Below the pieces are notes generated by a model, which saw only the letters and a program-made list of their open reading frames with translations, made no database searches and was not told the origin of the DNA. The position numbers were made by a program, and so were the translations under genes. 64,000 bases of DNA from Bradyrhizobium sp. 170 (GTDB taxonomy: Bacteria; Pseudomonadota; Alphaproteobacteria; Rhizobiales; Xanthobacteraceae), in NCBI RefSeq assembly GCF_023101085.1, contig NZ_CP064703.1:4464001-4528000 (forward strand), in the 5' to 3' direction. This document shows positions 61,811 to 64,000 of this stretch, in pieces; position 1 is the stretch's first letter, and each line of letters begins with the position of its first letter.

Positions 61811-62290
61811 ATGACTTTAAGCACAGAAATTCTCACGCGCGCTCCATTACTCAGCGCTGATGAACTCGAAGGGGAAATCGGCAACATAATCAGCAGAACT
61901 CGGCGAGTGCCCGTCGTCCGGGGCGTGTCCGAGAACCACGATCATCCGTTACCGAAAGGCCCGATGCCCGACTACGTCGAGCACAAGGAAGGGGTCAATC
62001 AGGTCGGCAAGCTCTCGGCCGAAGCCGTGGTCCGCGAATACGACGCGGCAGTGAAAGAGATTGAAGCGCTCGGTGCCGAACTGACCGAGGCCGCCAAGAA
62101 ATGTGAGGCGATGGTTGCGGGCGTTCACGCCACGGTGAGCGAGATCAAGGAGTTGGCGGCGAACTATCGCGAGGAAGGCAAACGCTACTTCCTGCAGATC
62201 GAGGATTGTTCCCTGATGACATCCGAAGTCCGCAGCGTCTGCGAGATGCTCAAAAAGAAAATTGCCGCAGGTAGTAGTCTCGCCGCCTGA
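61811..62290 (+). CDS. Hypothetical coiled-coil protein
   Basis: 159 residues from ATG 61811, preceded by TTGGAG nine bases upstream. N-terminal half is unstructured and proline/histidine-containing (VVRGVSENHDHPLPKGPMPD); the second half is a predicted coiled coil (VREYDAAVKEIEALGAELTE, VHATVSEIKELAANYREEGK). Small cytoplasmic proteins of this type occur in Bradyrhizobium. No function is known. Its stop overlaps a 23-codon ORF (TGATG). Confidence 0.78.
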   Translation: MTLSTEILTRAPLLSADELEGEIGNIISRTRRVPVVRGVSENHDHPLPKGPMPDYVEHKEGVNQVGKLSAEAVVREYDAAVKEIEALGAELTEAAKKCEAMVAGVHATVSEIKELAANYREEGKRYFLQIEDCSLMTSEVRSVCEMLKKKIAAGSSLAA

Positions 62291-62361
62291 TGTTCCGGCT
62301 GTGGCCGGTCCTGCTGATGGCCGCGCCGTTCATCACCGCGGCCATCAGCTGGGTGTTCTAA
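62290..62361 (+). CDS. 23-residue membrane microprotein, translationally coupled
   Basis: MFRLWPVLLMAAPFITAAIS plus WVF, stop TAA 62359-62361. One short hydrophobic helix. The ATG overlaps the TGA of the preceding gene, so ribosomes finishing that gene could restart here. A decayed but clearly similar stretch lies at 63669-63715, indicating a recurrent coding element rather than chance. No Shine-Dalgarno is needed if coupling is real. Not in any family known to me. Confidence 0.5.
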   Translation: MFRLWPVLLMAAPFITAAISWVF

Positions 62362-62595
62362 TGGCGCACCGGGCATTTAGGCGAAGCGCAGTTCATCTTT
62401 GGCGGCGTTGCTTGCTTAGCTGATGAGCGCTTTCGCTGCCCTAATACGCGTGAGCGGCCGCAATGGGCCGCGGTCCAGAGAGCAGCAGCGCGGTCAAAAT
62501 TGGCTGGCCACGGCAGCCGCCGTGCCACACCTATGCCATTGTGGCGATATGTCGCCAACGCCGCCCCGCGAAACGGGGAGCCATTTGCAGGCTCA

Positions 62596-63555
62596 ATGAT
62601 TATCTGCGCCAGTGCATCTGGCGTCGAGCGGCCGGGCGCGGCTCGTCTTCAACACTTCATACCTCTGCGCTCCCTCGGAAAGGATATTGGCGGTTTGTCG
62701 TCTTCTATCACCTCGCATCTTCCTTTCGGTGGCGCCGAACTCAGCCTCCGGAAGAAATTCCGCTTGTTCTTCACGGTTGGCATCATCGTCCTGTTACTCG
62801 GCGGCGCCAAGGCAATCGTTCACTATTTCGAATTCGAGTTCCTCGATCTCAACGGGCTGGTGACAAGCGGGATTGGTGGCGCCATCTTCATCATCGGCTT
62901 CCTGCTGTCGAGCATTCTCAAGGACTACAAGGAAGCCGAACAAATTCCTACGGTGCTGCGCACCGCGATCGAAGCAATCGACGGCGATCTGGAATGCTTC
63001 GCGCGGACCAACGAGCGCTTCAATCTCAGGGAAGCGCGGCTGATCCTGATCGAGGTCATCGCAAAGCTGCGCGAAGGTCTGGGCCGTGCCTACCACCACA
63101 AGAATATTTCCCCCGTGCTCGACGAACTCGGCAAGCTGACGCCTATCCTTGGTCGACTGGAGAGCATGGGCATGGCTGCGAATTTCGTCGTACGTCTGCG
63201 CACCAGTCAGGATGCGATCCGCAGGGGGCTGCTTCGCATCTACACCATCCAGCGCGTCGAATTCGTCCCATCGGTGCATGTGCTCGTGCAAACGCTGGTA
63301 CTTTCGATCATCGTCCTGCTGCTCCTCCTGAAGACCGAGGGTGATCCGGCCGCGGCCCTGTTGTTTGGATTCATCACCTACATGTTCGTCTATGTCCTGT
63401 ATCTGATCCGGCTGCTTGAACAACCGTTCGCCAAAGGACACGGCTCCGTCGACGACGTCAGCTTCTTCCTGCTCGATGAACTGGAGGAGCAATTGCGGCG
63501 CTCGCTGGACCCCGCCGTTGGACGGCCGCGGCTTCAGGCAATGGAGGGGGTCTGA
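62596..63555 (+). CDS. Hypothetical four-helix membrane protein
   Basis: 319 residues from ATG 62596. Two helices near the N-terminal third (FRLFFTVGIIVLLLGGAKAI; GLVTSGIGGAIFIIGFLLSS), a long soluble middle of about 110 residues with EAIDGDLECFARTNERFNLR and REGLGRAYHHKN, and two helices at the end (HVLVQTLVLSIIVLLLLLKT; ALLFGFITYMFVYVLYLIRL). The layout resembles bestrophin-like or DUF4239 membrane proteins, without enough to claim membership. The frame extends to 62500; the start is uncertain and may even be later. Confidence 0.68.
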   Translation: MIICASASGVERPGAARLQHFIPLRSLGKDIGGLSSSITSHLPFGGAELSLRKKFRLFFTVGIIVLLLGGAKAIVHYFEFEFLDLNGLVTSGIGGAIFIIGFLLSSILKDYKEAEQIPTVLRTAIEAIDGDLECFARTNERFNLREARLILIEVIAKLREGLGRAYHHKNISPVLDELGKLTPILGRLESMGMAANFVVRLRTSQDAIRRGLLRIYTIQRVEFVPSVHVLVQTLVLSIIVLLLLLKTEGDPAAALLFGFITYMFVYVLYLIRLLEQPFAKGHGSVDDVSFFLLDELEEQLRRSLDPAVGRPRLQAMEGV

Positions 63556-63668
63556 GCGGTGCACGATGTCCGAACGGCGCGGCGAGGGTGGTGCGCCGTC
63601 CGCGTCCGCACCGTCTATTTGTTGAAGCGGGCCTGGCCGGATTTCCGGCGTCTTTCTTCAGTTGCAGG

Positions 63669-63715
63669 CTAACGGCCGCGCCGTTCATCGTGGCGAAAAT
63701 TAGCTGGGTATTCCA
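63669..63715 (+). pseudogene. Decayed copy of the 23-residue microORF
   Basis: Encodes LTAAPFIVAKISWVF, compared with LMAAPFITAAISWVF in the intact microORF at 62290. About three quarters of the bases match, and the terminal TAA has become CCA. There is no start codon nearby, so it is not expressed as such. Confidence 0.5.
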
Positions 63716-63739
63716 GAGCATTTTCCAGCGAAGTGGCGA

Positions 63740-63815
63740 CCGGTTCGCGTCAAGAAAACGCGTCAAATCAAAAATCTAGAGCCCCGTTCCGATTCCATCG
63801 GAACGGAAAAGGCTC
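63740..63815. repeat. Dispersed repeat with perfect 10-bp hairpin
   Basis: CCGTTCCGAT (63784-63793) pairs exactly with ATCGGAACGG (63797-63806) over a TCC loop; flanked by GGTTCGCGTCAAGAAAACGC and AAAAGGCTC. The left flank with GACGCGTTTTC-type sequence on the other strand is a frequent intergenic module in Bradyrhizobium, by recollection. Confidence 0.7.
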
Positions 63816-63948
63816 CAGGCGGCAAGGCTGTCACCGAGATGTTGATGACGGCACGCGCCAGATGGCAGGTTGGATGTTGCGCCCACACGTTGCTCCGTTC
63901 CGTCTCCCGCACTATCACTGATGCGTCGGATGCAAGCGGAGCAACGGG

Positions 63949-64000
63949 ATGGAATTGGTTGCGCATTTGCGCCTGTCGAAACAGGCTTTGATCGATCTGG
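63949..64000 (+). CDS. Possible start of a gene running off the window (partial)
   Basis: ATG 63949 opens a frame reading MELVAHLRLSKQALIDL to the window end. CGGAG lies about eight bases upstream, a plausible ribosome-binding site. Too short to identify. Confidence 0.4.
   Translation, partial: MELVAHLRLSKQALIDL

Larger units (their letters stand above)
63556..63948. other. Intergenic tail with decayed microORF copy and palindromic repeat
   Basis: No intact gene. It contains the decayed copy of the 23-residue microORF (63669-63715) and a repeat with a 10-bp perfect hairpin (63784-63806). The remainder shows nothing recognisable. Confidence 0.5.

Overview
The window looks like a chromosomal segment of an alphaproteobacterium of the Bradyrhizobium / Nitrobacteraceae group. 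This rests on recognition, not on a database search. The signs are very high G+C coding sequence, short alphaproteobacterial H-NS-type proteins, DUF3551 and MXKDX-repeat small secreted proteins, an AapJQMP general amino-acid importer, and several families of dispersed palindromic intergenic repeats typical of this group. There is no insertion sequence, integrase, phage gene, CRISPR array or rRNA. One tRNA gene, tRNA-Arg(TCT), is present.

Layout. 0-3.1 kb: the end of a leucine/isovalerate degradation operon (methylcrotonyl-CoA carboxylase beta tail, alpha subunit, HMG-CoA lyase). 3.1-7.9 kb: a complete TRAP transporter operon (dctQ-dctM-dctP plus a DapA-family lyase), divergent from a GntR/FCD regulator, with a perfect palindrome between them. 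8.0-9.3 kb: a second TRAP locus whose permease genes appear reduced to a 76-codon fusion. 9.3-21 kb: a region of small genes (MXKDX protein, DUF6481, RlpA-like, PilZ, DUF3551, PEP-CTERM, two H-NS paralogues, tiny membrane proteins). It is rich in palindromic repeats and ends at a broken porin gene abutting tRNA-Arg.

21.4-28.7 kb: an alpha-2-macroglobulin / penicillin-binding protein 1C pair. 28.8-32.6 kb: a probable lipid A or envelope glycan operon (ArnT-like GT39, PAP2 phosphatase, polyprenyl-phosphate-sugar synthase GT2, lipid-A-synthase N-terminal-domain protein), convergent with a Na/Pi cotransporter. 34.5-40.1 kb: a PilZ protein, TadD, and a partial Flp/Tad pilus operon (cpaB-C-D-E) lacking the motor ATPase and platform genes. 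40.4-47.6 kb: a cystathionine beta-lyase-type enzyme, the Aap amino-acid ABC transporter and a cysteine synthase.

47.7-51.2 kb: a three-gene operon (FAD oxidoreductase, DUF1365, CFA-family methyltransferase) that probably modifies membrane fatty acids. 51.6-60.8 kb: a four-gene MdtABC-like RND efflux operon with its outer-membrane lipoprotein. 60.8-64 kb: a DTW-domain tRNA modification enzyme with a variable tandem repeat at its N-terminus, then an unrecognised group (coiled-coil protein, 23-codon membrane microORF, four-helix membrane protein) and a repeat-containing tail.

The points most worth following up are the collapsed TRAP permease, the likely GntR operator, the H-NS duplication that includes its leader, the methyltransferase lacking CFA-synthase ligands, the translationally coupled microprotein with a decayed second copy, and the 19-bp palindrome upstream of the fatty-acid operon.
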